Of a stretch of 6,950 nt of DNA, positions 5,588-6,950 are shown piece by piece. Both the position numbers and the translations under genes were made by a program. Numbering within the stretch: the stretch's first letter is position 1; every line of letters starts with the position of its first letter. Below the pieces are notes generated by a model. The model was given only the letters and a program-made list of their open reading frames with translations. It was not told the origin of the DNA and did not search any database. The DNA is from Acidobacteriota bacterium (GTDB lineage Bacteria; Acidobacteriota; Terriglobia; Terriglobales; Acidobacteriaceae), in the NCBI GenBank assembly GCA_021805955.1, contig JAJZDO010000238.1, forward strand, positions 1 through 6,950, written 5' to 3'.

Positions 5588-6950
5588 TTATTGAAATCCC
5601 TGTTGCAACAATGCGGCAACGCCCATCAAGGGTATCTTCACCCAATCGGGACGACTGTTCAACTCGTAGACAAGCTCATAGAACGCTTTTTCCAGCAAAT
5701 AGAGATTAAGTAGACTCCATTGTGCGGAAGGACTCGATGGAAGCAGCCTTCTGCCGGTCATGGTGATCTTGTACGCGTGCAGAAATTCCGCGGATGCGGA
5801 TTGATCCCACAGCCGGGCCCAAGGCTCCAGCCGCGATTGATCTTCCGGTCTGCGGGAGGAATATTTCATGAGCGCGGCCCAGGCGGCGTAGTTGAAGGAG
5901 CGCACCATGCCAGCGACATCCTTCAAGGGAGAATGCTTGGTCCTGCGAACGTCGAGGGGACGCGCGGGTTCGCCTTCAAAGTCGAGAATGACGAAATCGG
6001 ATTTTACGCGGAGCACCTGTCCGAGATGATAGTCGCCGTGGATGCGCGTGCGCTGGCCATCCGCGCTGCCGATGGTGGAAGCGCCAAGTCCGTCGAGGAT
6101 GCGGGTGCGATGGCTGAGGAGCAGCGCTGCCATTTCCACGGTGTCATCCGCGAGGCCGGAGAGAGTTTTTCTCAGCAGATTGTACGCAGTGCTCGCCTGG
6201 ACATTGATCGATGATTGCAGATTCTCAAGATAGGCGGCAGACAGCGGCTCGGGCGAAAATGCCGGATTGGTTTTGGAAGATGCCAGCGCCAGATGCATCT
6301 CGGCGGTGCGGCGGCCGAGTACGGCGGCGGCGTCCAGCGCGACGCCTGCATGTTCGCGCGCAAAGGCGGAGGCGCGCGTCACTCCAAGCGCGGCCGCGGC
6401 GTCCCGCTCCAACTCTTCCGCGGGGACGGTGTCCTGCGCATAATTTTCGTAGTAGCGTTCCAATTCCTCCAGCACCCATTTCCAGCCGTCGCCCTGGTTC
6501 GCGACCAACCCCTGCAACATGCAGAGTGTGGTGGGCTCATCGTTCTGATTCAGATATTCGATCGAGCCGCCGAAGGGCGGGATATTGGAAAAATGCGCTT
6601 CCTCGGTGAGGAATTTTCCGATTTCACAATCGGGATTCAATCCCGGTTCCGGATGACGAAAGAGTTTCATGATGAGGCGATCGCCGAACAGAATGGAAGT
6701 ATGGCTTTGCTCGGCGGAACCGCGGACGGGCAACAACTTCTTTGGGGGCTCGTGGTGCATCAGGCCGGGCAACGCCCTGCTCGGCGCGCCCTGCACGGAC
6801 CCCTGCTGCATGGAAAACTGTGTCGAGTTTGCGATGGTGTTGAGCAATGCTTCGCAGGAACGCGGGTCATAGGTGGCGTCGTACAACACACCTTCTCCTG
6901 CGGGAGAGAGTACGGCAGACAGGACGGAAGCAGGAGCGGTGTCATGCAGT
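5588..6950 (-). CDS. treS: Maltokinase domain, probably the C-terminus of a trehalose synthase/maltokinase fusion (partial)
   Basis: The frame stays open to the right edge of the window, so the N-terminal part is missing; 453 residues are visible. Counting from the GTG at 6889 (residue 1), they contain: the end of the maltokinase N-terminal cap (GEG just upstream, then VLYDATYDP at 1-9); the nucleotide-binding lobe EQSHTSILFGDRLIMKLFR (60-78) followed by EPGLNPDCEIGKFL (81-94); the kinase loop HGDYHLGQ (284-291), with D286 as the likely catalytic base; the metal-binding DFEGEP (303-308); and the maltokinase signature RRTKHSPLKDVAGMVRSF (315-332). The enzyme phosphorylates maltose with ATP to maltose-1-phosphate, the donor for GlgE-type alpha-glucan synthesis. 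In the common TreS fusion, the other half interconverts trehalose and maltose. The internal GTG is unlikely to be the real start, because family sequence continues upstream of it. The fusion itself is inferred from related bacteria; a stand-alone maltokinase is possible, and the symbol refers to the likely fusion. Confidence 0.9.
   Translation of the reverse strand, partial: LHDTAPASVLSAVLSPAGEGVLYDATYDPRSCEALLNTIANSTQFSMQQGSVQGAPSRALPGLMHHEPPKKLLPVRGSAEQSHTSILFGDRLIMKLFRHPEPGLNPDCEIGKFLTEEAHFSNIPPFGGSIEYLNQNDEPTTLCMLQGLVANQGDGWKWVLEELERYYENYAQDTVPAEELERDAAAALGVTRASAFAREHAGVALDAAAVLGRRTAEMHLALASSKTNPAFSPEPLSAAYLENLQSSINVQASTAYNLLRKTLSGLADDTVEMAALLLSHRTRILDGLGASTIGSADGQRTRIHGDYHLGQVLRVKSDFVILDFEGEPARPLDVRRTKHSPLKDVAGMVRSFNYAAWAALMKYSSRRPEDQSRLEPWARLWDQSASAEFLHAYKITMTGRRLLPSSPSAQWSLLNLYLLEKAFYELVYELNSRPDWVKIPLMGVAALLQQGFQ

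Noticed and set aside
5359..5709. Short ORFs on both strands across the palindromic element
   Set aside because: Their peptides (such as SAAKNP and PERSRR) are well-known spurious translations of dispersed repeats, not proteins.
5588..6889. GTG at 6889 as the true start of the maltokinase gene
   Set aside because: The frame is open upstream to the window edge and encodes sequence typical of the maltokinase cap (ending GEGVLYDA), so the gene continues outside the window.

Overview
The window most resembles the chromosome of an Acidobacteriota (Terriglobia/'Koribacter-like') organism. The clues are a moderately high G+C content, a probable TreS-maltokinase protein, and a palindromic repeat between genes whose spurious translations (peptides such as 'SAAKNP' and 'PERSRR') are familiar from acidobacterial genomes. 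The taxonomic call is inference; no rRNA or marker gene is present.

Layout. On the + strand at the left edge lie a small uncharacterised gene (13-315) and a sulfur-carrier protein ThiS (350-562). About 700 bases (563-1259) follow with no convincing gene. They hold a compact cluster of palindromes (708-751), one weak minus-strand small ORF (659-952) and a possible terminator (1208-1223). The rest of the window is a run of minus-strand genes, read right to left: the C-terminal part of a maltokinase, probably the end of a trehalose synthase/maltokinase fusion cut by the window edge (5588-6950); a diverged GT-A glycosyltransferase related to glucosylglycerate/mannosylglycerate synthases (4066-5349); a small membrane protein of the 'conserved TM helix' type related to mechanosensitive channels (3345-4043); and an APC-superfamily permease resembling the potassium importer KimA (1260-3173).

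How they may work together. Maltokinase/TreS handles trehalose and maltose-1-phosphate. The glycosyltransferase belongs to a family that makes glucosylglycerate-type compatible solutes. MscS-related proteins respond to membrane tension, and KimA imports potassium. Together the four genes suggest a turgor/osmotic-adaptation neighbourhood, although the glycosyltransferase has lost several residues normally needed for catalysis and the permease differs from KimA at two potassium-site positions. Only the glycosyltransferase and TM-helix genes are spaced tightly enough (22 bases, strong Shine-Dalgarno) to be confident they are co-transcribed. A MITE-like palindromic element (5385-5579) separates the maltokinase from the glycosyltransferase, and a 171-base gap precedes the permease.

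The most noteworthy items are the motif-eroded glycosyltransferase, the MITE-like element with terminal inverted repeats and a possible 4-bp target duplication, the ThiS with a residue beyond its Gly-Gly end and no thiG beside it in the window, and the palindrome cluster at 708-751.
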